From the NCBI GenBank assembly GCA_963576565.1, contig OY755040.1, positions 83,780,821-83,844,820 on the forward strand: a stretch of DNA of 64,000 nt. Reading direction: 5' to 3'. The notes below the pieces were generated by a model, which searched no databases, was not told the origin of the DNA, and was given only the letters and a program-made list of their open reading frames with translations. Shown here one piece after another: positions 34,775-49,499 of the stretch (position 1 is the stretch's first letter; each line of letters opens with the position of its first letter). The stretch comes from Aspidapion aeneum. Taxonomy: Eukaryota; Arthropoda; Insecta; Coleoptera; Brentidae. A program made the position numbers and the translations under genes.

Positions 34775-36031
34775 GGAAGGGCGAAAAAATATCGAAACAC
34801 AAAATATCGAAAAACAAAATATCGAATTAAAATATCGAAAGTACATAATATCGAAACTACAAAACATCGAATAACAAAATATCGAAACTACTAAATATCG
34901 AAAATACAAAATATCGAAACAACAAAATATCGAAAATACAAAATATCGAAAACACAAAATATCGAATAACAAAATATCGAAAGTACAAAATATCGAAAAT
35001 ACAAAATATCGAAACAACAAAATATCGAAACAACAAAATATCGAAAATACAAAATATCGAATAACAAAATATCTAAAATACAACATATCGAAAATCAACA
35101 ACAGAAAATTTCGTAACCTTCACCTAACCTGACCCTGACCCAACCACACGAAAATAGATAGTTTCAAAAACCTAACCAAACGAAACCTAATGAAATCTAA
35201 CCGAACAGAACCGAATTAAACCGAACCAAAGCAAACAAAACCAACAATTTTTTTCACAAAAAAAACTTTCCTGAGTTCTTTCCCGGGATCCTAGAAGGTG
35301 TGAATTTGAACCAAACCGAAGCGGACCGAACCGAACCGAACCGAACCTATCCAAACTTAACCATACCCAACCAAACCTAATTAGCAGTGTTGTAGTTACG
35401 TTCGGTTTGGTTTGGTTCGGTTCGGTACGGTTCGGTTCGTATTCACACCCTCTAGGATCCCGGGAAAGAAGTCAGGAAAGTTTTTTTTTTTTAATTGTTG
35501 GTTCAGTTTGCTTTGGTTCGGTTCAGTTCGGTTCGATTCGTTTCGGCTAGATTTGATTAGGTTTTGTCAGGTTAGATTTTTGAAACTTTCTATTTTTATG
35601 AGGTTAGGTCAGATTAGGTTTAGTTAGATTAGGTTAGGTTACGTCAGGGTCGGGTTATGTTAAGGTTTCGAAATTTTCTATTTTTGATTTTCGATATATG
35701 TTAATTTCGATATTTTGTATGTTCGATATTTTGTGATTCGATATCTTGTATTTTCGATATTTTGTATTTTCGATATTTTCGATATTTGTATTTTCGATAT
35801 TTTCGATATTTTGTATTTTCGGTATTTTGTGATTCGATATTTTGTAGTTTCGATATTTTGTGGTTTCGATATTTTGTAGTTTCAATATTTTGTAATTCGA
35901 TAAAATGTAGTTTAGATATTTTGTTGTTTCGATATTTTGTAGTTTCGATATATTGTATGTTTTCGATATTTTGTATTTTCGATATTTTGTGTTTTCGATA
36001 TTTTGTGTTTCCGATATTTTTTCGCCCTTCC
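34775..36031. mobile_element. Foldback element, right copy
   Basis: Inverted counterpart of 20252-21457, with the same GGAAGGGCG ends, the same ~16-17-bp unit arrays and GGTTC/GAACC centre, and the same 8-bp duplication in reverse complement. It is about 50 bp longer through unequal repeat numbers. Shared flanks show it was copied with the arm and did not insert independently. Confidence 0.85.
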
Positions 36032-36173
36032 GAAAATAATACCTTCTCTAGCCATTGCTGCGCGGACTAGGAAGGTAAAAATAAAGTTTAACGCTGTATC
36101 TCGATTAATATCAACTTTTGGACTAAGGCAAGTGTAGCGAATTCTTAATATTTTGATCCAAAGACTGGCAACA

Positions 36174-37292
36174 ATGGCCGGCGACATACAAAAAGTAGAC
36201 GCGGTCGTTAAAATCTGCAAAAGCTGCAAAAAAACAATCGAAAAAACGCTAGTTACGTGTGTTATGTGCGAAGCGGCGTATCATCCCTCCTGTACGCTAA
36301 AGGTAAAAGGCCTTATGGTCTTGGGAGGACGAAAAAGTGAGGTAAACTGTTGTTCCTACCTACCCATCGTGGAAGGTGACCCCAAGGTCAACCTTGAACA
36401 GCTGACTACTTCGGAGTCCGTATCCATAAACAAACAAGTTCTTGATGAACTTTTAAAGACCAAAGACATTCTTATAGATGAACTAAAAGACAAAGAGCTC
36501 ATCCTGCAGAAAACAGTGTTGTTATTAGAAGAAAAAGTGAAAAATCTATCGTCTCTTCAAGAAAACTCAAGAGGCAACGTGACAACATTGTGCGCAGCTG
36601 ATTTGTCACAACAGATGGACAAGTCAAAACAAAAGGCAAGTTCGAGTGCCACGAACCCGTGCCTAGGCACTGAACAGAACAAGTCCGACACCGAGCAGAA
36701 CGGACCAGAACAACCAAAGGTACACTCTGCACCGAGCACTGCACCCATTTTGGAACGAACCCCGCACGGTACACTAACCTCAAACGCGGAAATAAATAAA
36801 GAAATTTCTAATGTAAACAATGATGTTTTCAAATGGAGCGAAGTCTCATACAAAAGAGGGCGAATGCGTCCTAAGTCAATACAAGGGGGCAATATAGAGG
36901 AAAAATCTCAACCTAATGCTACACTTCCGAGACGAGTGTCCTCGCACAGACCCACGCCTATTAAAGGGTCCAACAACAACAGTGACCTGGAAATAGCTCA
37001 AAGGTACCATTGGCTCTTTGTAACGGGACTGGGAATAAAAACTGAGGAAAAGGATGTTCTCAGCTATCTTGAAAAAGCCAAATTTGACAAGCAAACAATT
37101 ATTTGTCAAAAGATGCAAACGCTACGGCGGCAAGCCAGTTCTTTTAAACTTGGAGTCCCCAAAGGCTTAAAAGAGGCATTCTTAGATCCAAACCTCTGGC
37201 CAAATGGAGTAACAGTAAACCATTTTCTGAATATCCAACGCCTGAAGAAACAGCCTTACCAAGAAAGGCAAAGAAGCATAGTCAGGGTGTAA
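36174..37292 (+). CDS. LINE ORF1, PHD-like zinc finger protein
   Basis: 372 residues from ATG 36174 (context ACAATGG). An in-frame TTG lies upstream at 36153, but it belongs to the flanking arm. Residues about 12-38 form a PHD-type finger (CKSCKKT, CVMCEAAYHPSC). Residues about 90-130 are a coiled coil (LKTKDILIDELKDKELILQK). A Ser/Gln-rich linker follows, and the C-terminus (about 285-370) is the conserved LINE ORF1 module with HWLFVTGLG, KLGVPKGLKEAF and LWPNGVTVNHFL. The family's role is binding the element RNA in an RNP. No stop interrupts it. Confidence 0.85.
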   Translation: MAGDIQKVDAVVKICKSCKKTIEKTLVTCVMCEAAYHPSCTLKVKGLMVLGGRKSEVNCCSYLPIVEGDPKVNLEQLTTSESVSINKQVLDELLKTKDILIDELKDKELILQKTVLLLEEKVKNLSSLQENSRGNVTTLCAADLSQQMDKSKQKASSSATNPCLGTEQNKSDTEQNGPEQPKVHSAPSTAPILERTPHGTLTSNAEINKEISNVNNDVFKWSEVSYKRGRMRPKSIQGGNIEEKSQPNATLPRRVSSHRPTPIKGSNNNSDLEIAQRYHWLFVTGLGIKTEEKDVLSYLEKAKFDKQTIICQKMQTLRRQASSFKLGVPKGLKEAFLDPNLWPNGVTVNHFLNIQRLKKQPYQERQRSIVRV

Positions 37293-40084
37293 ATAAATGT
37301 CTAACTAATAAAAACTTTAAAATTTTTTATGCCAACTTTCAAGGTATACGTGACAAAATATCTGATATTGAGATGGTTCTCAGAGAGTCAGACGCAGACT
37401 GTTTTTGTGTCAGCGAGCACTGGCTTCATTTCAATGAATTTTCTCAAATCAAAATACAAGGTTTCAACACTGTCTCAGATTTCTCTAGGTCAAAGAAAAT
37501 ACGAGGGGGAGTCGGTATTTATCTCAAAGAAAACTTGACCTGCGAGGATCTAGATGTCTCGAAGTATTCTGTTGAGGTACACTGTGAGGTCACTGGCATC
37601 TATATCAAAGCCATAAATACACAAATACTCACCATTTACAGATCACCCGATGGAGACCTTGACATTTACTTTGAGACACTTTCCCGGGTCTTAAGCAGAG
37701 TTAATCTCTGTGTCAACACAATTATTGCTGGCGACTTCAATGTACATTTTGAAAATCCTGTTAACAAAGAGGTCAAATATCTAAACTTTTTCTTGAACTC
37801 TTTTGATCTTTACAAGAGTGTGCACTTTACTACTCGGGCAGAGGCTTGCCTTGACAATATCTTTGTAAATTTTAATAAAGAAAACCTTGAGCTCTCAAAG
37901 TACTGTTTGGAGGGTCTCTCAGAGCACTCGGGAATTCTTTTTACCACACCCTTTAATACAAAAAAAAGTCACAAAACCAGAGTTAACTTTAGACCAATCA
38001 CTGATGAAGGTTTAGCAAATCTGTACAGTGAACTTAAATGTTTTGACTGGCAAGCAATTGTAAACACACAAGAGCATATTGAAACTAAATTTTGCATTTT
38101 TTTTAGCACTATTACAGACGCAATGGACAGATGTTTGCCAAAAAAATCAAAAATGATAAGCAAAAATAAAAAAAAACCTGTGGTAAAGTGGTTCGATGAT
38201 GACCTGAGGGATATGAGAGAAAGACTCCAAACACTGAGCCTTTTAAATAAACAAAATTCTGTTTCAGTACCCCGACAAATGGTAAATACCTACCGAAGTT
38301 TGTACAGGTTAGAATTATCCAAGGCAAAAAAAACTGCTCATGACAACTATATAAATAGCTCAACAAACAAATCACAAGCTATGTGGAGCATAATACGATC
38401 TCAAAAAAACCAAGTGTCAGCTCAAGAGTCTCAAAGCTTGAATGCACATGGCTTTAATAACTTCTTTGTCAACGTTGCTGAGGAGGTCATAAAAGGTTTG
38501 CCAAACACTCAAAAATCATACAAGGATTATTTAACATCCAATTTTACAGGTGAGGTCTTTAAATTCAGGGAGGTTACTGCTCCAATGGTGTTGAACAAAA
38601 TCTCAAACTTAAAAAACAGCAATAGTAAAGATCACTTTGAAATAAACACTAAAATAGTAAAAATCCTCAAAAATATTTTAACTAGGCCCCTGACAGATCT
38701 ATTCAACCTGTGCATCCGAAGTAGTTATTTTCCTAAAATATTAAAAATTGCAAAAGTTGTGCCTATCTTTAAAAACAAGGGTAACTCTGATCAGTATAAT
38801 AACTATCGACCCATCTCATTGTTGCCTATTATCTCAAAAATTTTGGAATCACTGATGAAAGACCAGATTAATGAGCACTGTGAAAACAGTAACCTCTTTA
38901 CTCAAAGTCAGTATGGTTTCAGAAATAAAAGGTCAACAACTCTAGCAATCAACTGTTTGACTGAGTTTGTTACAAGGGGTTTCGAAGGAAAACGTGACAC
39001 ATATGCCTCCTTTTTGGACTTGACAAAGGCTTTTGACTGCATTTCATTTGACATCCTTTTTGATAAATTAAAATACTATAAATTTCATCCAAGCAGTGTT
39101 GCCTTTGTTGAGTCCTACATGGAGGAAAGGGAGCAATATGTTCACTTTAACAACATGAGTTCAGAGAGGCGGAGGATCAAGCATGGAGTCCCTCAGGGCT
39201 CTGTGCTTGGCCCTCTGCTTTTCCTCATTTATATAAATGATCTTCCAAACTTTTCCGAAATTGTAGACCATCTTCTAATCCTCTTTGCTGATGATACTAC
39301 CACGCTCCAGCAGTATCATCCATCAGAACCAATTACAGATATAATAGAAAACAACCAACTAAATATCCAGAACTGGTTCCTAGCTAACAAACTCAGTCTT
39401 AATAACAGCAAAACTCAAAACATGAACTTTACACTGAGAACAACTGAATCTGAGCTACCCAGTGATGAGACAGTTTGTGTGCTCGGGGTGCATCTTGACC
39501 CAGGTCTGACCTGGGAGGCTCATATAGATGCCCTAAGTTCCAAACTGTCAAAAATTACTTTTTTAATAAGAAGTCTCTCAAAAACTGTTTCCGCTGCAAC
39601 TCTACTTGCAGCTTATCATGGCTACTTCTGCTCGAGTATGTCCTACGCAGTTCTGAACTGGGGTCATGCACCAAAATCTAAGCAAATTTTTAAACTTCAG
39701 CGTAGATGCGTGAGAATCATGTCGGGTTTAAAGTATCGAGACTGCTGTAGAAATACCTTTGTAAGTCTGAGGATTCTGACTTTCCCTTGTGTATTTATCC
39801 TTAACTGCCTTATCTATGTTAAGAAAAATCAGGAACTTTTCCTGACTCATGCAGACGTCCATACTTGTGCAACGAGAAATCGAGAAAAATTGATACCTAG
39901 CTACCATCGCCTAGAAAGAACTCGCAGGGGTTCAGACTACTTTGGCATAAAATTTTTCAATATCCTTCCCACAGAGGTGAAAAACCTTGACGAGAGAAAG
40001 TTTATTGAAAAAATAAAAAAATACCTTTTGCAAAATGTGTTCTACTCTTTTGAGGAGTATCTCAGTAGCAACTTTGTTTTCTAA
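37150..40084 (+). CDS. LINE ORF2: APE endonuclease and reverse transcriptase
   Basis: The frame is open from about 37150, inside ORF1 in the -1 frame, to TAA 40084. The first ATG is at 37373, but conserved endonuclease sequence (NFKIFYANFQGIRDK) lies before it. Endonuclease: ESDADCFCVSEHWL, GGVGIYL, AGDFNVHF, CLDNIFVN and LSEHSG (Glu where Asp is usual). RT: NNYRPISLLPIISKI, FLDLTKAFDCIS, GVPQGSVLGPLLFLIYIND, FADDTT at 39284-39295, then thumb and C-terminal QRRCVRIMSG. It nicks the target and primes reverse transcription there. No premature stop is seen, so it could still be functional. Confidence 0.9.
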
Positions 40085-40588
40085 GAAAAAAACTGAATAT
40101 CCGTTTATAGTGTAATAGTAGGTACAATTTTAATTGTTTTGATTTTTTAGTGCGTTTCGTTCTTACAAATGTTTGTCAATAACTGTTCATATTACTTTTG
40201 TCATTTTTTTTTTTTTTTGTAATTTGTTTTGCCGTTTCTCTAGTTTTTGCGTTTAAAGTTGTAAAGTGGGCTGGATTTATGGTTGATACTTTATTGCATT
40301 TGGGGGGAAAGGGGGAGAAAGGAGAAAGGAAGGAAAAAAGAAAGAAAAAAAAAGAAAAAAAAAAAAACTTTCTATCTACCAATAATATTTATTTACCTAC
40401 TGTAATTTTTTCTTAATTTGACTTGTAAAAACACAATGTGTAATATTTACCAATAAAGAAACTAAACTAAACTAAACTAAACTAATCTACAGGTTTACTA
40501 TATACCATTAGTGGAACAAAAAAAATCAAAAAAAAAATAAAAAAAATAAAAATTTTACGAAAAATTATATATTTTTATAAATATGTAT

Positions 40589-40928
40589 CATAACAAAAAC
40601 TTTTCATGTAAAAAAAGCTAAGTACGCGAAAGTGGTATTCCGTAAAAAGAATTGAGATAAAAGTAAAGCCAAGTTCTCCAATACAAATTTCAAAATGAAT
40701 GGTTCTTACTAGTTTGGAAATGTTTTTTACGTTACGTTCAATTTAGCACTGTGCCTAAGAGCCATTTGCAGCCGTAATAGCCAAGTTTAGAAAAACATTT
40801 CCAAACTAGTAAAAACCATTCATTTTGAAATTTGTATTGGAGAACTTGGCTTTACTTTTATCTCAATTCTTTTTACGGAATACCACTTTCGGGTACTTGG
40901 CTTTTTTACATGAAATGTTTTTGTTATG
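40589..40928. repeat. ~340-bp hairpin in the right arm
   Basis: Mirror of 19674-20014, starting CATAACAAAAACTTTTCATG and ending in its near reverse complement. Small substitutions differ between the two copies. Confidence 0.7.
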
Positions 40929-41060
40929 ATTTCACTCCTTTTTTAAAGGATTTCGATAAGATTTAACTTTTAAAGTAGTAAAATATGCGGAATATTGTTC
41001 AAAACTTTTGCAATGCCTTATTAAAAATTTTGAGGTTTTTTTTTCATATTTATCATTTAT

Positions 41061-41189
41061 ATGCCAATCCAACCAGAGGGTCGTCAGTTTATCGACAACA
41101 ATACCCTAAGGATCGTGGATGATAGAGGAAAGCTAATTAAGTTTCAAGAAGAAACAATAATTGTAAAATTAGAGCTTAAAAGGTTATAA
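41061..41189 (+). pseudogene. Short virus-like ORF fragment
   Basis: 42 codons from ATG 41061 to TAA. The second half (LRIVDDRGKLIKF, then TIIVKLELKRL) resembles the C-terminal end of a small structural protein that accompanies capsid genes in Polinton/adintovirus-like insect elements, recalled from family patterns and not verified. It begins a few bases beyond the palindrome end, so its upstream part is missing. Confidence 0.3.
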
Positions 41190-41194
41190 CGAAA

Positions 41195-41386
41195 ATGGGT
41201 TATTGTTATCATCATCAAAGCTATCCAGTATCGCAAAAAAAGATTTATATTCCAAATAAAAACCGATGCAGAAGCAGTAGAAAAACTATTCATCTTAAAG
41301 ACTTGTCAAGAGAAAGATCTAAATTGTCCACAGAAGAAAAAGTCTTTTTGAAATCACTTGGTTTATATTTAAAAAGAGCTGTTTAA
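41195..41386 (+). CDS. Small basic ORF in the virus-like block
   Basis: 63 residues from ATG 41195, six bases after the preceding stop. It is Lys/Arg-rich with several Tyr, Cys and His in the first half and a C-terminal LSTEEKVFLKSLGLYLK segment. Close spacing with the flanking frames suggests they belong to one compact gene block. I cannot give a function; it may be a fragment. Confidence 0.35.
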   Translation: MGYCYHHQSYPVSQKKIYIPNKNRCRSSRKTIHLKDLSRERSKLSTEEKVFLKSLGLYLKRAV

Positions 41387-41419
41387 AATGATTTCAACTA
41401 GTGAAAAGTTGGAAGTCTG

Positions 41420-42234
41420 GAAGAGCATAGTTATAAACCCTATGGAACACCATCTTTTAAAAACTTAGATGAAATTCGTATCCCAATTCAATTTCAAGAT
41501 CTAATTTTGGATATTTCCGAAAGTGATATTTATATAGAAGGAAAGTTTACACCAAGTGATGCATCTAAAAGATGCTACTTATCAAATAATGCTCTTGCTT
41601 TTTTATTCGAAGAAATTCGGTATGAAATGGGTGATGAACAAATTTGCGTTATTCAAAAACCAGGAATTACTTCAGCTCTAAAAACCATTGTTTCATTTGG
41701 AAGTAGCCAAGAAAAGCTTCTTTCAACATACGGTTGGGGTTTAACAAAAGCCATCAATGCATATTGGACAAAATAACTTATGTATTTAGTGGTAGACTCC
41801 CATTAAAATACTTGATGGGATTTGCAGAGGACTATAGAAAGGGCATTTTTAATCAAAAACAAGAACTGATTCTCGTAATAGCACACAGCTTTAATAATTT
41901 TTATATTGATGAAGTTGATGCGGAAATCTCCATAGATAAAATCGAATGGAAAATCCGGCACATAATTCCAGAGTATCGTCAAGGGATTAAAATTAATAAG
42001 GGTGGTAATAACGTTAATATCAAAGCTGCCTATCGCATGTGGGACTTGTATGAACTGCCTCTTCTTGGGAGCACAGCTTCTGATACGTTGGCAGTAAGAA
42101 GTAGTACGAATTTGGAAAAACCACGATTGATTATTATTGGATTTCAAAAGACTGAAAATTGTAATGCTAGAGACAAAGATGCCACAGAATTTATCTCTAT
42201 TATATATGAATTCGATAGTTTTCCCCTATTGTAA
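41420..42234 (+). pseudogene. Capsid-like protein of a Polinton/adintovirus-type element, broken
   Basis: The frame 41420-41776 (DEIRIPIQFQDL, IYIEGKFT, AFLFEEIRYEM, GITSALKTIV, GWG) ends in a stop and continues in another frame 41780-42234 (FSGRLPLKYLMGFAEDYRKG, EISIDKIEWKIRHIIPEY, MWDLYELPLL, NLEKPRLIIIGFQ). The EIRIPIQ...WDLYE-PLL...LEKPR pattern is what I remember of the major-capsid-like proteins of such elements in insects; the assignment is unverified. At least one frameshift breaks it, and further frame changes probably follow to about 42355. Confidence 0.5.
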
Positions 42235-42402
42235 CATGTCATTTTTACGTTTAAGGCAAACGTTACATATTTGTTTTATTTATGTAAATAACCAAAACTA
42301 TTCGATTCGTTTTTCTGTACACACATTAAGGGTAATTTATAGAGCTAGGTTTTAAGGTTATATATTGTCCAGAAAGTTAACTTATAGAGGAGGTATTCCA
42401 TC

Positions 42403-43961
42403 ATTATTTGTTTATTCTGTTGCCAGGACAAACCAATAATACTTGACAAAGTGCGTGCGTACGGCTGCTCATTTGTCTTGTGACATTGGGTTGTGGATTA
42501 GGAAACTCTTCTGCTATTTGAGCGCCACCTTTTTTTGGTAATAAGTTGAAGTGAAGTTTTTAATAAATATTAAAAAAGGAAATATATTTATTAATATTTA
42601 CCAAGTGTTGTTTTAAGATAACTTCAACCTTTTTATAATTTAGTACCTTGAAAGAAATAAACTTTAACTGAATTCAAAACTTTGTATTATCAACAAATTA
42701 GGTATGTACGTTCCTACAATTGAAAATTGTTCATAAAAGAAAATCTAATCAACCTTGCTTTATCCGATACGTGGCCACATAGCGAGCGCATACAATATTA
42801 ACTTTAATATTAATAACTATGAGGATATCAAAAAATTATGGAGCGAAACCTCCCAATTAAATTTAAAAAAAGGAAAAATATAAATATATATTTTATAAAA
42901 AAAAGGAGTGATCCCACCTGAAAACTGCTACCACCATCAAGGCCTTTGTGTCCCAAAGAGGATAAGGCAGGTTAGGGCTCCGAAAGGCATATTAGGGCAT
43001 CTGCAGAATAAGGCAGCCATAGAGCAGGTCATTGTAGCTGAACAGGTACCGGAGGGAGAGTGAACGTCAAAGACACAAACTGTTGAGGAGGTCTCTGATT
43101 GAGGAAGGGTAGAGAGAGAGCCGGACGAAAAACCCTAAATTAAAGATACATGGCCTTTAGAAAATTTGCCAATAGATAGAAGAAATAATAGCTTGACATA
43201 AAATGCAGATAATAAATTAACAGAAAAATATATTACTCACCCTTTGTTTGGGGCAGCCAGAAATGCATCCATGAATTTCTCACTCAAAACTATCAATCGA
43301 GTCACAAAAGAACATAGTGCACACAGCAGCGAATCATTCGCTGTAAATAGTTTAAGTTTTTTAACTATTTTTAAGCCATAAATTAATTTATGAAAAACGA
43401 ACGGTTAAAATTTATAACCTTATTCCATTGAAAATTTTGAAGGCAAAGAATGAAAAGACGGTGCTGTCACTGGAAGTATGCCCACAGAATAGTCTCGGGT
43501 ATCGTCAAATCAAAACGAGCTTTTTCGAGAGACAAGAGGGACTGTTCACCGACAGTGATCTAAAAAGTAGTCAGTGAGAAAAATTTACTATTAACTAGAA
43601 GGGAAGACGAATAAAAATAGCAGGAATAATATATTGGATTCTTCTATTGAAAATCGAAGAGCGATTTCCATTTATTCTAGCAAGAAAACATATGACCGGA
43701 CACAAAGGTTGGTGGGTGCAAACAGGCATTAACAGTCTAGTGCAAGCAGGCGTTAAAATATGTGCAACCGGCAGCTTTGGTAAGTCAATTGATGCTGACC
43801 GAACGGGAATTTGCTGACGAGTTGCAATTTGAAATCAAAACAAAACAAAAGGTTCATAATCTCAGAAAAATAAAATAAATATTCTTTTATTTTTAAATAA
43901 CTATCCTAAGATTTGGAGCATTTTTCTTATGTAAGTACTAAAGGGAAATAAAAATGCTACA
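42403..43961. repeat. Unclassified repeat, long copy
   Basis: Starts ATTATTTGTTTATTCTG and ends AAATAAAAATGCTACA. The same ends occur at 57864-58111, where about 1.3 kb of the interior is missing. Neither copy has inverted ends or a convincing target duplication. The interior contains GATCCCACCTGAAAACTGC and other GC-richer sequence but no long ORF. It may be an LTR-type or other non-autonomous element. Confidence 0.6.
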
Positions 43962-45540
43962 GTAGGCCTGCGCACTTCGTATTGTTTGGGCATTCTGATT
44001 TGAATTTGGGATCACAGGTCTCGGGAAAAATCACATAAAAACTTTTCATTGTTTTGTTTATCTGGAATTTCGTGGTTTTTTGACGTTCACGGAATAAATC
44101 ATCTTTAAAGCTGTTCGAGTGAGCACGTACGTTCAATAAATAATGGCGACGTTGCCATATCACAAACCACTCACGATGTTTTAAGGACAGTTTGAAACAT
44201 TTAGACATACATTTAAATTATTTTGGATGTTTGATTGTTTGTATTTTCGAGGATATTACGACAATGATTTCTCTTCCGAACCTCTTTTTCTTCACGGATT
44301 AGCTAGTTTTGTGGCACGGAAACATATTTGGGTCCACGGTTCGACCAGAAACAACCGAGGCTCCGCCCACTTTGATATCTTTATTAATTTGATAAGGAGA
44401 AGATAAAATAAATACAAGTTATGCACTTTTGTAAATTAGGCATAAACGAGGGATAAAAACCAGACTAAAAGAATAAACAAAATCGTATTTTTATATTATA
44501 TAAATTAATATATAATCATAGTTAAATAAAGTTAATATCTAGCTCAGTTAGTCGGATTAAAGGGTTATGTAGGGCTAGCTAGTGGTGAGCAAACTTAACA
44601 TCTGAACACCCTTGTGCCGAGTTTAAGCAGTAGTTCAATGTGTATTTTTAGGTTCAAGTTCAGAAACAACTTTATTAATAAAAAAATGTTTTACAAAAAT
44701 GGCGTCAAAATATATGAATCTTAGAGAAAACATATATAAAGAGCAAAGGAAATTTTTGACTCAAACTATAACTAAAATACAACTAAATTCTACACTTAGT
44801 ATGGCTTTACTCATATGGGAATTGGTTGAGTTGTAACCGATTTATTGTTACAAACTAAAGATGCCTATCGGTAGCTCAGTTGGGACTGAGGTCGTGGGTT
44901 TATCTCTTAAATAACTAGATAAACTAAGAAAATTTCCTTATGCCTAAAGGGCGCCAACACAAGTATTTAAAAGTTTATAGAAAAAATATTATAGTGAATT
45001 AATAATTTTAGTGAACCTTGACTTATTCACTAGGGTAAAGAGAAGTCGGTTTATGTTTAAGAAAAAATGCAAGCAATTTACAAAAAAAATACTGTAATCT
45101 ACTTTGTTGCTATCACGTAAGTTACAAAAGATATTGTAAATAAATATACATCTGAAAAAATTTTCATTTAAATTAAATATGTAAATAAATTATTTTTAAG
45201 AAAGTTTATATCCTTGTTTGTTATCACAGTTCCTACTTTAATTTTATTATTTAAGAAAAGTTACTATCTATTTATATCTTTCTAGGATTGAACCTTTTTT
45301 AGTTTTTCTTATTTTAACAGATAAACGTTTATTTATAATTTAACACAATAAAAACCGGAGACAGAGAAAATAAAACTACGCCGTATTACAAAAAATTGAG
45401 GTACACATGTGAGACTAAAACTATTGGCAATATGAAAATAAGAAAAATACTCTGCCAATCTATGGGCACCTAAGCTCACACTGGATACTATAGTTATAGT
45501 GTATCTACGTGAAAGCTAATATAACTAAAAACTGAAGTTT
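43962..45540. other. AT-rich DNA, no gene
   Basis: No coding region is readable. The stretch includes a TAGCTCAGTTGG segment at about 44871 that resembles a tRNA A box, but no acceptable B box follows. Nothing else can be named. Confidence 0.45.
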
Positions 45541-45544
45541 ATTT

Positions 45545-45870
45545 TATTGAACTCCAGACTCAATTACCTTTCGTTTGATACCACACAAGCCATGTTTTGA
45601 CTTAAACTCTAATTTTTCAAATCTACCCCCACTCTTTTTTTTAAAACTAAAATGTATTTTGTTTAACTCCAGACTCAATTACCTTTCGTTTGATATCACA
45701 CACGCCATATTTCCACTTAAACACTAATTTTTGAAATTTACCCCCACCCTTTTTTTTTTAATAAACGAAAATGTATTTTGTTTAACTCCAGACTCAATTA
45801 CCTTTCGTTTGATATCACACACGCTATATTTTTACATTAACTCTAATTTTTGAAATCTACCCCCACCCTT
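45545..45870. repeat. Three ~117-bp tandem repeats
   Basis: Units start at about 45549, 45665 and 45786, each beginning AACTCCAGACTCAATTACC, then CTTTCGTTTGATATCACAC, and ending in a ACCCCCACCCTTTTT-like stretch. They lead into a segment (CATCTCGACCCAAAACCC... GCCGTTTTTGAGTTATGCG) that passes directly into the (ACAG)n array. Confidence 0.85.
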
Positions 45871-46018
45871 TTATTTGGCTTGTGTTCAGTGGATTTTGTT
45901 CATTTTGAAATGGGACCATCTCGACCCAAAACCCAGCCTGGGTACCAAATTTTATTAAAATCGGGCAAGCCGTTTTTGAGTTATGCGCGTTGGTCGTTAC
46001 AGACAGACATACAGACAC

Positions 46019-49499
<3,481 letters not shown>

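Larger units (their letters stand above)
36162..40483 (+). mobile_element. Full-length LINE with intact ORFs, in right arm only
   Basis: The target, intact in the left arm as AACCTGTAGATTCATTGG, is split here: GATCCAA stands before 36162 and AATCTACAGG follows 40483, with 2 bp (TG) lost and no target duplication. The element has a 12-bp 5' leader, ORF1 (36174-37292), ORF2 (to 40084), a 3' UTR with AATAAAG, and a tail of four to five AAACT units. PHD-like ORF1 plus APE endonuclease plus RT fits CR1/Jockey-group insect LINEs. It is the best-preserved element of the window. Confidence 0.9.
28862..41058. repeat. Giant palindrome, right arm (contains a later LINE)
   Basis: This is the reverse complement of 19547-27166 apart from the LINE at 36162-40483, an extra ~165 bp at 30521-30685 and minor indels (for example about 45 bp near 34180). 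The inner end lies inside the PLA2-like frame; the outer end lies about 3-5 bp before the ATG of a short virus-like ORF at 41061. Both flanks of this arm may thus come from one interrupted element. Confidence 0.9.

Noticed and set aside
44862..44910. tRNA-like or SINE head (TAGCTCAGTTGG)
   Set aside because: The A box matches, but the following B box (GGGTTTATCTC) is too degenerate and no cloverleaf or SINE body with a second copy was found.
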